Translations under genes and position numbers: made by a program
The notes under the pieces: model-generated
Databases searched by the model: none
Told to the model about the DNA's origin: nothing
The model's input: the letters and a program-made list of their open reading frames with translations, nothing else
IMG/VR virus record: IMGVR_UViG_3300032050_014107
Span: 1 to 34,009 of that record
DNA length: 34,009 bases
Reading direction: 5' to 3' (one strand)
Source: a virus
Part shown: one piece after another, positions 15,625 to 22,917 of the stretch
Layout: every line of letters begins with the position of its first letter
Numbering within the stretch: the stretch's first letter is position 1

Positions 15625-16501
15625 ATTTATAACAGCAATTTATAGTGATTTGAATGGAACAGAGTTGGGGGGTAGGCCTGCCAGAGGTACTCACTATAGG
15701 TTCAGTCTTCTATCTCTTTTAAAAATGACTAATGCAGATTTTCTGTGTTATACTTCTGAAAGAGAGATAGAATCTTTGAAAGAGTTTTTTTATAAAGAAA
15801 ACAATATATCAGAAAACAAATTAAAATTTGAAATATTTGATTTGACTAATTCCAAATTCAAAGATTTAATAAATCTTAGAAAAAATGTGGAGGACATAAA
15901 GAGAGGTGATAGATGTATTGAAATTCAATACTCTAAATTTTCTTGGTGGTGGAACGAAGATAAATCATACGATTATTATTATTGGATAGACGCCGGATTA
16001 TCACATTGTGGTTTGATACCATTGAAGTATTTGAATTTTCCTCATGGTATGAGAAGATTTTATGAGAGTACGTTGTTTAACAATTCTTTTTCAGAAAATT
16101 TAATAATCGACACAAGTGATAAATTTTTAATATTAGGGAAAGAGAATGAAAGGAATTATTGGTCTGGAACCGTGGACCAAAAATGGTATACCAACTATAT
16201 AAGACAAATTCATATTATTGGTGGTTTGTTCGGTGGTCATAGAGATAGATGGGATAACATGGTTAGTACATTCGAAGATTATGTTGTAAAAATCTTGTCG
16301 GATGATTCTTGTAAGTTTTTACCTCATGAAGAACAAATAATGACTTTAATGTTTTATAACCACAACGATTTGTTTGTTAGGAAACATTTTGATATTTGGT
16401 GGTGTAGGGATAACGCACCACAAGGGACTAGTGAAGAACTATTTCTGAAAAATAAAAGTTTTTATAAAATCTTAGAGGAATTTAATAGAATATATGAATA
16501 A
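15614..16501 (+). CDS. HtrL/YibB-like putative glycosyltransferase
   Basis: 295 residues resembling the HtrL/YibB family found in LPS and surface-glycan loci. Marks are MRIKFITAIYSDLN at the start, THYRFSLLSLLKMTNADFLC, the aromatic YSKFSWWWNEDKSYDYYYWI and the putative metal site WIDAGLSHCG (124-133). Also visible are IGGLFGGHRDRWDNMV and FLPHEEQIMTLMFYNHNDLF, where the family has a conserved E-E/Q. Activity of this family is not biochemically established to my knowledge. It overlaps both neighbours (11 and 8 bases), so it is part of the four-gene glycosylation operon. Confidence 0.75.
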   Translation: MRIKFITAIYSDLNGTELGGRPARGTHYRFSLLSLLKMTNADFLCYTSEREIESLKEFFYKENNISENKLKFEIFDLTNSKFKDLINLRKNVEDIKRGDRCIEIQYSKFSWWWNEDKSYDYYYWIDAGLSHCGLIPLKYLNFPHGMRRFYESTLFNNSFSENLIIDTSDKFLILGKENERNYWSGTVDQKWYTNYIRQIHIIGGLFGGHRDRWDNMVSTFEDYVVKILSDDSCKFLPHEEQIMTLMFYNHNDLFVRKHFDIWWCRDNAPQGTSEELFLKNKSFYKILEEFNRIYE

Positions 16502-18167
16502 CATTACTTTAGTAACGGGTATTTGGGACATCGGGAGGTCTGAATTAAATGAGGGTTGGAAACGACCCTATGAACATTATTTGGAAAAATTTGATTCTCT
16601 TTTGGATGCGTCTGAAAATATGATTATTTTCGGGGATGAGTCTTTAGAAGAATTTGTTTTTAGAAAAAGGAATAAGGAGAATACTCAATTTATTAGAAGA
16701 CCAATATCTTGGTTCAGAGAAAATGAGTTTTTTGAAAAAATACAACTGATAAGAAACAATGAAGATTGGAAAAATCTTGCGGGGTGGCTTAGAGACTCAA
16801 CTCAATCGAAATTAGAAAACTATAATCCTTTAGTCATGTCCAAAGTTTTTCTACTTCATGATGCCAAGATTATGGACCAATTTAATTCGGAATATATGTT
16901 TTGGATTGACGGAGGTATTACAAACACCGTGCACTCCGGATATTTCACACACGACAAGGTTTTAAATAATCTTCCTAAATACATCTCAAAGTTTTCTTTT
17001 ATTTGTTTTCCATATGAGGCAAATAATGAAATTCATGGATTTGAGTATTCAAGATTAAATGAGATTGCCGGTACTAAAGTAGACAAAGTTGCAAGAGGAG
17101 GATTCTTTGGTGGACCAAAGTATACTATACCAGAAATAAATTCAATTTATTATGGTTTATTGAAATCTACATTAGACCAAGGGTTGATGGGTACCGAAGA
17201 ATCTATTTTTAGTATAATGTGTTATAAACACTCAGATTTAATAAATTATTTTGAGATAGAAGGTAACGGTCTCATAGGTAAATTTTTTGAGGGTTTGAAA
17301 AATAACAATTTAGAAGTAAAATCTGAGAGCGGATTTGTCTCACAGGAAATGTTAGATACAAATAAAGTTGGTTTATATGTTATAACATTTAACAGTCCAG
17401 AACAATTTGAAACTCTGATACAATCGATGAATTCTTATGATAAAGATTTTTTATTAAAAACTAAAAAATTTCTTTTAAATAATTCTACAGACAGGACAAC
17501 AGATTTAACTTATAGTCAATTATGTGATGATTATGGTTTCGAAGAAATAAAAAAGGATAATTTAGGTATCTGCGGTGGAAGACAGTGGATTGCAGAACAT
17601 TTTGACACAGAAACGGATTTAGATTATTACCTTTTCTTTGAGGACGATATGTTCTTCTATCCGAATCAAGAGGTTTGTAAAAATGGTTTCAACAGATTCA
17701 CAGATAATCTCTATTCGAAATCTTTAGAAATTGTTAAAAAAGAAAATTTTGATTTTTTAAAATTAAATTTTTCAGAGTTCTTTGGTGATAATAGTACTCA
17801 ATGGTCTTGGTATAATGTTCCTCAAGATGTAAGATTAAAGTTTTGGCCTGAGAAACCTCGTCTCCCAAATATGGGATTAGACCCAAATGCCCCAAAAACA
17901 AAATTCACCAAAATAGATTCCCACAAAGGTATACCATATGCAACAGGTGAAATATACTATTGTAATTGGCCACAAATAGTCTCAAGGCCCGGTAATAAAA
18001 AGATGTTTTTAGAAACAACTTGGGCTCACCCATTTGAACAAACGTGGATGAGTCATATGTATCAGCAGACTGTTGCGGGCAAACTCAAACCAGGGTTACT
18101 TCTTATGACACCAACCGAACATAATAGGTTCGACCATTACGATAGGAAGTTACGTAAAGAGTCATAA
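16494..18167 (+). CDS. Two-domain protein: HtrL/YibB-like domain plus GT-A glycosyltransferase domain
   Basis: 557 residues. Residues ~1-270 repeat the HtrL/YibB pattern of the previous gene: ITLVTGIWDIGR, NPLVMSKVFLLHDAKIMDQF, MFWIDGGITNTVHSG (136-149) and ARGGFFGG, with GTEESIFSIMCYKHSDL. Residues ~290-557 form a second, GT-A type domain: KVGLYVITFNSPEQFETLIQ (291-310), KFLLNNSTDRTTD, DNLGICGGRQWIAEHF and YYLFFEDDMFFYP (378-390) with E-D-D as likely metal site. A late TTWAHPFEQTWMSHMYQQTV stretch may hold catalytic residues. The fusion suggests successive steps on one glycan. It is the last gene of the four-gene operon, eight bases overlapping the upstream gene. Confidence 0.75.
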   Translation: MNNITLVTGIWDIGRSELNEGWKRPYEHYLEKFDSLLDASENMIIFGDESLEEFVFRKRNKENTQFIRRPISWFRENEFFEKIQLIRNNEDWKNLAGWLRDSTQSKLENYNPLVMSKVFLLHDAKIMDQFNSEYMFWIDGGITNTVHSGYFTHDKVLNNLPKYISKFSFICFPYEANNEIHGFEYSRLNEIAGTKVDKVARGGFFGGPKYTIPEINSIYYGLLKSTLDQGLMGTEESIFSIMCYKHSDLINYFEIEGNGLIGKFFEGLKNNNLEVKSESGFVSQEMLDTNKVGLYVITFNSPEQFETLIQSMNSYDKDFLLKTKKFLLNNSTDRTTDLTYSQLCDDYGFEEIKKDNLGICGGRQWIAEHFDTETDLDYYLFFEDDMFFYPNQEVCKNGFNRFTDNLYSKSLEIVKKENFDFLKLNFSEFFGDNSTQWSWYNVPQDVRLKFWPEKPRLPNMGLDPNAPKTKFTKIDSHKGIPYATGEIYYCNWPQIVSRPGNKKMFLETTWAHPFEQTWMSHMYQQTVAGKLKPGLLLMTPTEHNRFDHYDRKLRKES

Positions 18168-18172
18168 CAGTA

Positions 18173-18181
18173 TATTTATTG
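18173..18181 (+). promoter_or_regulatory. Candidate phage promoter element TATTTATTG
   Basis: TATTTATTG, two bases before the ATG of the 125-residue gene and five bases after the last glycosyltransferase stop. Being so close to the ATG, it would give a leaderless transcript if it acts as a -10 element, so this copy is less certain. Confidence 0.35.
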
Positions 18182-18183
18182 TT

Positions 18184-18561
18184 ATGGAATTTTTTATCAA
18201 GAAAAATGCTACTTTACCACTCTTGAAAATGCAAGTTGTAAAAGATGGTAGGGCCGGATATTTGGAGCTTATGGAGGCATTACCCATTTCAACAATCTAT
18301 TTCACGATGATAAATGTTGAAACTGGTATTCCCAAAATAGTATCCGCCCCCTGTTACATAACTTCTATAACCCTTCCCTTAGGTGCAACCCCTGAGTATT
18401 ATGTTTATTTCAGATTTACATCAAGAGACACAAATACCGTGGGTAGATATCAAGGTCAATTTCTCATCAAAAACGACGAGGGTAATTTAATTCTACCGAT
18501 AAGAGAGGAGTTATATATCAACGTACAAGACAGTTTTATTTCTGAAACAGGTTGTTGTTGA
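18184..18561 (+). CDS. Small beta-rich, probably virion, protein ending in Gly-Cys-Cys
   Basis: 125 residues, predicted almost all beta strand: MEFFIKKNATLPLLKMQVVK, ISTIYFTMINVETGIPKIVS, YYVYFRFTSRDTNT and GRYQGQFLIKNDEGNLILPI. The alternation of strands with the G-x-Y-x-G-x-F turn recalls Ig-like or baseplate-upper-protein N-terminal folds of phage virion proteins. This is a pattern resemblance only. The protein ends ETGCC, an unusual paired-Cys terminus. It stands alone between the glycosylation operon and the DNA polymerase. Confidence 0.55.
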   Translation: MEFFIKKNATLPLLKMQVVKDGRAGYLELMEALPISTIYFTMINVETGIPKIVSAPCYITSITLPLGATPEYYVYFRFTSRDTNTVGRYQGQFLIKNDEGNLILPIREELYINVQDSFISETGCC

Positions 18562-18587
18562 TTTTGATATTACAGATATTCTTCGTA

Positions 18588-18596
18588 TATTTATGG
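18588..18596 (+). promoter_or_regulatory. Candidate phage promoter element TATTTATGG
   Basis: TATTTATGG lies 31 bases before the GTG start of the DNA polymerase, upstream of the start-codon hairpin. This spacing leaves room for a leader RNA that contains the hairpin. Confidence 0.4.
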
Positions 18597-18600
18597 CTGA

Positions 18601-18630
18601 ATGAGTAAGGTAAATTTCACAATAGTGTGA
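18601..18630 (+). other. Possible nine-codon leader ORF before DNA polymerase
   Basis: ATG at 18601 reads MSKVNFTIV and stops at TGA 18628-18630, in a different frame from the polymerase and overlapping its GTG (18627-18629). A still shorter ATG-x-x-TGA frame (18593-18604) overlaps its start. Ribosomes ending here would unfold the hairpin and could restart on the GTG. It may equally be chance. Confidence 0.3.
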
Positions 18631-18632
18631 AA
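18615..18632 (+). promoter_or_regulatory. RNA hairpin covering the DNA polymerase start codon
   Basis: Perfect 7-bp stem TTTCACA / TGTGAAA with the four-base loop ATAG. The right arm (18626-18632) contains the whole GTG start codon at 18627-18629. T4 and RB69 polymerases repress their own translation by binding a hairpin at their ribosome-binding region; this one is in the matching place. Binding by this polymerase is inference. Confidence 0.5.
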
Positions 18633-21455
18633 GCCAATAAACCACTCGAAAAATATATGATTGACCCTCAAGAAATTGAGTCGTTCTTACATGGTAACGA
18701 CCCCGAAGAATTTATTGTAGCTATTGAGTTTGATTATGTTTCAAACTCCATTTTCAAAATCAAAGAAATACCCAATAAGGGTAAAGAGATTCGTAAGGAT
18801 ACATTTATACCATTCGCTTGGGTTGGAGACCTCCGTGGTATAAATTTCTATAACAATTCCAAAATTGCTCAGAAAGAAGCGATGTCAAAATATGGGATTG
18901 TAATTCAAAAATTAGAAACGAAAGATAATGAACGTCTTGAGAATGGTTTGACTTTCATGGTCAAGTCCCTTAAAGGTTATCGTGAACTAATTCAGTTCTT
19001 CCGTGACGGTGGTTGTGACCCGTGGGGTGAAAAAACCAAGGACAAAATTATGGTTTTACCTCCTGTTGAACAATATCTGATATCCAAAGAAAAAAGATTG
19101 TTCAAAGGTTTTGATGATTATAATCAAGTGACGCGACTTGTATTTGACTTGGAGACAAACGCTTTGGACCCAAAAGACGGTCGTATATTCATGATTGGAA
19201 TCAAAACAAATAAGGGTTACCACAGGGTAATTGAATGTCTTGATGAAAAGGATGAGAAAGATGCAATCTTAGAATTCTTCAAAGTAATTGATGAAATTAA
19301 ACCAAGTATTATCGGTGGTTATAATTCGGCGAACTTCGATTGGCACTGGATATTTGAAAGAAGTCAAAAACTAGGAATAGATTTAAGAAAGTCTATCAAA
19401 TCCTTACATCCCCAACATTCTTATACAAGAAAGGAATCTATCCTAAAGTTAGCAAACGAGGTAGAAGATTATCTACAAACTTCAATTTGGGGTTATAATG
19501 TCATTGATATCATTCATGCGGTGCGTAGAGCACAAGCAATCAACTCGAACATTAAAGCTGCTGGTTTGAAATATATTACCAAGTTTATCGGTAAAGAAGC
19601 AACTGACCGTGTCTATATTGAACACACTGATATTGGTAAAATGTATGCGGCCAAAGAAGAGTATTGGTTGAACATTCAGAATGGAAATTACAAAAAGGTC
19701 GGATTGGATGAGAAAATCGATACGGCTTGTAAAAAAAGACCTGATGTGTATATTGTAACAACAGGAGATAATTTGGTTGAGAGATATTTGGATGATGACT
19801 TGGAAGAAACCTTAGCCGTAGACCAAGAGTTCAATCAAGCCTCATTCTTACTAGCTTCAATGATTCCCACCACATATGAGAGGGTTTCTACTATGGGAAC
19901 GGCAACCCTTTGGAAAATGCTAATGCTTGCGTGGTCTTATAAACACGGTTTGGCAATCCCTGAGAAACAATCAAAGACAGACTTCGTAGGAGGTCTTTCT
20001 CGACTATTAAAAGTCGGGTACAGTAAGAATGTCCTAAAGCTAGACTTCTCCTCTCTATACCCCTCTATTCAGCTCGTACACGATGTTTTCCCCGACTGTG
20101 ATGTTACAGGTGCGATGAAAGGAATGTTAAAGTATTTTCGTGATACTCGTATCCGTTACAAACAACTTGCCGAAGAGTTTGAGAAAACTGACCCTCAAAA
20201 ATCAGCATCTTATTCTAACAAACAATTACCCATCAAAATCTTCATCAACTCAATGTTCGGTGCTTTGTCCGCCCCTCAGGTTTTTGCTTGGGGTGATATG
20301 TACATGGGTGAACAGATTACTTGTACGGGTCGTCAGTATCTGAGACAGATGATTAAATTCTTTATGTCTCGAGGTTATACTCCCTTGGTTATGGATACTG
20401 ACGGTGTAAACTTCTCAAGTCCTGATGATGTCGACAAACACAAATATATTGGTCGTGGTTTAAATTGGAAGGTCAAAGTTGGTAAAGAATATACAGGACC
20501 TGATGCGGATGTTGCTGAATATAACGATATTTTCATGAGGGGTGAAATGGCTTTGGATACTGACGGAGTTTGGCCTTCGTGTATCAATTTGGCAAGAAAA
20601 AACTACGCAGTTATGGATGCAAGAGGTAAAATCAAATTGACAGGTAATTCAATCAAGTCAAAAAAACTTCCCTTGTATATCGAAACCTTTTTGGACAAAG
20701 GAATTAAACTCCTATTAGAAGGTAGAGGTAAAGATTTTATCGAGTACTACTATGAGTATCTAAAAATAATTTTTGACCAAAAAATTCCTTTATCCCAAAT
20801 TGCTCAGAGAGCCAAAGTAAAATTGACCTTGGACGAGTATAAAAAAAGGTTGACACAAAAAACCAAGGCCGGTAATAGTATGTCTCGTATGGCACACATG
20901 GAATTGGCAATACAGGAGGGTTTGAATGTAAACCTTGGTGATGTTATAATGTATGTCAATAACGGTAAAAAGGCGTCTCAAGGTGACGTACAAAAAATGA
21001 CCGCTAAACAAATCAAAGATTTAAATGAATATAACAAAGTCCAAAACCCAAATTCGAAACCAGTACAAGATGGAGTAATTGTGAATTGTTATATGTTGAA
21101 GGCAGATATTTTGGAAAACAACCCCAATCTGACAGGTGAGTATAATGTTCCGAGGGCAATCGTTACTTTCAATAAAAGAATTGAACCTTTGTTAGTGGTA
21201 TTCCAACAAGAGGTTCGTGACAATTTGTTAGTGACCGACCCTGAACAAAGAGGTATATTTACAACCGCTCAATGTGAATTGATAAACGGGATGCCATTTG
21301 AAGAGGGCGACCAAGACAAACTTAAAGAGGATGTTTTGGATATTACTGAACAGGAATTAAACTATTGGGGTAGAAGAGGTCTTAGTTCAGAATATATTTA
21401 CGAATTAGCGGAAGAAGATTGGAAAATTAAATTAGGAGTTCTTGAGTCCGTCTGA
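18627..21455 (+). CDS. polB: Family B DNA polymerase with 3'-5' exonuclease
   Basis: 942 residues from GTG at 18627; the ATG at 18657 (residue 11) is the alternative start. This is the replicative polymerase. Exonuclease motifs: Exo I LVFDLETN (Asp174, Glu176), Exo II GGYNSANFDWHW (Asn233, Asp238), Exo III YLDDD (Tyr387, Asp391). Polymerase motifs: A, LKLDFSSLYPSIQL (Asp473 and S-L-Y-P-S); B, KIFINSMFG (Lys537 to Gly545); C, VMDTDGVNF (Asp590, Asp592). Motif C has Gly where most family B enzymes have Ser (D-T-D-S). Length is close to T4 gp43 (about 900). A hairpin and two micro-ORFs precede the start. The 3' end overlaps the convergent 111-residue gene by 24 bases, with no terminator visible. 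Confidence 0.95.
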   Translation: MKANKPLEKYMIDPQEIESFLHGNDPEEFIVAIEFDYVSNSIFKIKEIPNKGKEIRKDTFIPFAWVGDLRGINFYNNSKIAQKEAMSKYGIVIQKLETKDNERLENGLTFMVKSLKGYRELIQFFRDGGCDPWGEKTKDKIMVLPPVEQYLISKEKRLFKGFDDYNQVTRLVFDLETNALDPKDGRIFMIGIKTNKGYHRVIECLDEKDEKDAILEFFKVIDEIKPSIIGGYNSANFDWHWIFERSQKLGIDLRKSIKSLHPQHSYTRKESILKLANEVEDYLQTSIWGYNVIDIIHAVRRAQAINSNIKAAGLKYITKFIGKEATDRVYIEHTDIGKMYAAKEEYWLNIQNGNYKKVGLDEKIDTACKKRPDVYIVTTGDNLVERYLDDDLEETLAVDQEFNQASFLLASMIPTTYERVSTMGTATLWKMLMLAWSYKHGLAIPEKQSKTDFVGGLSRLLKVGYSKNVLKLDFSSLYPSIQLVHDVFPDCDVTGAMKGMLKYFRDTRIRYKQLAEEFEKTDPQKSASYSNKQLPIKIFINSMFGALSAPQVFAWGDMYMGEQITCTGRQYLRQMIKFFMSRGYTPLVMDTDGVNFSSPDDVDKHKYIGRGLNWKVKVGKEYTGPDADVAEYNDIFMRGEMALDTDGVWPSCINLARKNYAVMDARGKIKLTGNSIKSKKLPLYIETFLDKGIKLLLEGRGKDFIEYYYEYLKIIFDQKIPLSQIAQRAKVKLTLDEYKKRLTQKTKAGNSMSRMAHMELAIQEGLNVNLGDVIMYVNNGKKASQGDVQKMTAKQIKDLNEYNKVQNPNSKPVQDGVIVNCYMLKADILENNPNLTGEYNVPRAIVTFNKRIEPLLVVFQQEVRDNLLVTDPEQRGIFTTAQCELINGMPFEEGDQDKLKEDVLDITEQELNYWGRRGLSSEYIYELAEEDWKIKLGVLESV

Positions 21456-21767
21456 TGAAAGAATATACCAAGTATCTCTTATAAATTTAAATTCAACACA
21501 GGCGAACTTATCTAAATCAACCTCATCGTATTCTTCATCAATCCTATTGATATCAGGTTTCACTTTGAGATTTGTCATCGATTTAACAACAACGTGGTCT
21601 GAGGTCATAGAGTCCAAAGTCAAAGTTGCGTTTGGTACACCTCTCACAACAATCACCGCTTCTCCGTTTACTTTGTAGTCTTTTTCAGTAACGACAGCGC
21701 TGTCTGAGGTCTCTATTGCAAACCCATTTATTATTCTTTTTGATGGTATATTTTTAACTATTGCCAT
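21432..21767 (-). CDS. Hypothetical protein (111 aa), next to neck gene
   Basis: 111 residues, beta-rich and acidic in its second half: MAIVKNIPSKRIINGFAIET, KVNGEAVIVVRGVPNATLTL, DSMTSDHVVVKSMTNLKVKP and ACVEFKFIRDTWYILSSDGL. Its ATG shares one base with the stop of the gp13-like neck gene (TAATG), so it is translated with it. Small beta-rich partners of neck genes are often head-completion or decoration proteins, but I cannot assign this one. The last 24 bases overlap the DNA polymerase end on the other strand. Confidence 0.65.
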   Translation of the reverse strand: MAIVKNIPSKRIINGFAIETSDSAVVTEKDYKVNGEAVIVVRGVPNATLTLDSMTSDHVVVKSMTNLKVKPDINRIDEEYDEVDLDKFACVEFKFIRDTWYILSSDGLKNS

Positions 21768-22894
21768 TAGATTACGTATATTTGACGAGGCATTGCTCTG
21801 AATTTCATTTGTTTATTTAAATTTTCAGCAATTTGAGCTTCCCTTTCCATTACCTTTTCGGGTCTCAATCTCGTAAGCCATCCCTCTGCACCAATCAATT
21901 CTTCTAATAGCTTTGTTTTCTCATCTTTAGCTTCTGTTTGAAGTATTTGATAGTCCATCGTCAATTCTGAATCAGGAGTTTTCAGGTTTCCGCTATACTT
22001 ACCTCTAACTCTCGATAAAGTTTCTTTTGCATATGCTGTAAACCATCTTCTAACCCATTGTTGGCCAGGTACATTCAGTTCTTCCCAACTCAATTCAGAA
22101 ATAGGAACATCTGTTGGTAATTTTATAATATCGGGATTAGCTTTCAAACAATTAGCTCTGTCATCAGGACCAACGTCATAATACCAATACCATACGGCTT
22201 TACCTTCATACAAGCTGTAGTTATTCCAATTAAAACGACCTCCAGGGGTATTATAAAGGAATATATTTTTCTTTCCATCAGGTAAACCTGTGATTCTGTA
22301 TGTTAGGGAACCTCCCAAAATTCTATTCAGGATGTTGGCTTCTTGCATTCTAATGAGATAATCAAACCCACTCATCATAAAGTAAGAACCTTGATATCCC
22401 ATCTGTGCGTATCCTGCTTCATTTGCGCCCAAACCAATTCCACCGAAACCAAATCCACCTATACCACCTAATCCGAATGCTGTCCACGGTTGATTGGAAA
22501 ACCATAAAAGTTCATTCACTTCTCTACCGGCAGGGATTTCATAGTTTTGTTTGTTTCTCTCTAAAACAAAATAATCTTTCTTCAGGACCCAAGGTCCCAT
22601 AGTTTGTAGACCAACTATCTTTGAGTATGAATATGCGAATTGTTGTTCAAAATCCATCGTTCTTGTCACCAAAGCCCTTGCCACTGATTTCTCATTCATG
22701 TTCAGATTTACAAGGTTTACCCATTGACTATCAATCAACCATTGAAGAACATACTCTTCATAATCTCCAATAGATAATTCCATTAAAGAATCTAACATTT
22801 CATCCGTCAATTCAACACTTCTTAAAGGTGCCCCTAATTGATGTTTGATTCTTGTATATATTCTACTTCTTTCTGGTTCAGGAATTACTGACAT
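21767..22894 (-). CDS. gp13: Neck protein, gp13-like (head completion)
   Basis: 375 residues from the ATG at 22894; a TTG two codons upstream (22900) is a weaker start. The N-terminus (RSRIYTRIKHQLGAPLRSVE, then LTDEMLDSLMELSIGDYEEY) has the pattern of T4 gp13 relatives: a helix, L-G-A-P, E-L-T-D-E, then an acidic helix ending in D/E-Y. The C-terminus, WVRRWFTAYAKETLSRVRGK then YSGNLKTPDSEL and a long E/K-rich helix, matches their end. The middle has a strongly Gly-rich loop (GLGGIGGFGFGGIGLGANEA). T4 gp13 has about 309 residues, so this one is longer. It joins the filled head to the tail. Assignment by pattern, not search. Confidence 0.7.
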   Translation of the reverse strand: MSVIPEPERSRIYTRIKHQLGAPLRSVELTDEMLDSLMELSIGDYEEYVLQWLIDSQWVNLVNLNMNEKSVARALVTRTMDFEQQFAYSYSKIVGLQTMGPWVLKKDYFVLERNKQNYEIPAGREVNELLWFSNQPWTAFGLGGIGGFGFGGIGLGANEAGYAQMGYQGSYFMMSGFDYLIRMQEANILNRILGGSLTYRITGLPDGKKNIFLYNTPGGRFNWNNYSLYEGKAVWYWYYDVGPDDRANCLKANPDIIKLPTDVPISELSWEELNVPGQQWVRRWFTAYAKETLSRVRGKYSGNLKTPDSELTMDYQILQTEAKDEKTKLLEELIGAEGWLTRLRPEKVMEREAQIAENLNKQMKFRAMPRQIYVI

Positions 22895-22908
22895 AGACAA
22901 GTTTTATT

Positions 22909-22917
22909 ATATAAATA
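22909..22917 (-). promoter_or_regulatory. Candidate phage promoter element TATTTATAT (minus strand)
   Basis: Minus strand TATTTATAT, 14 bases before the neck-gene ATG (22894) and directly at the stop of the dismutase fusion. The gap between the two genes is only 23 bases and is nearly filled by this element. Confidence 0.4.

Noticed and set aside
18601-18660. A frameshift or sequencing error joining MSKVNFTIV to the DNA polymerase
   Set aside because: No homopolymer run is present at the junction and the GTG frame is complete with all motifs. The hairpin over the GTG also argues for a real start there. Not fully excluded.
22898-22900. TTG as start of the neck protein (and TTG at 24412-24414 for the dismutase fusion, at 5111-5113 for the 199-residue protein)
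   Set aside because: In each case an ATG follows within one or two codons and is the likelier start. Only the SNF2 helicase keeps a TTG, since it has no nearby ATG.
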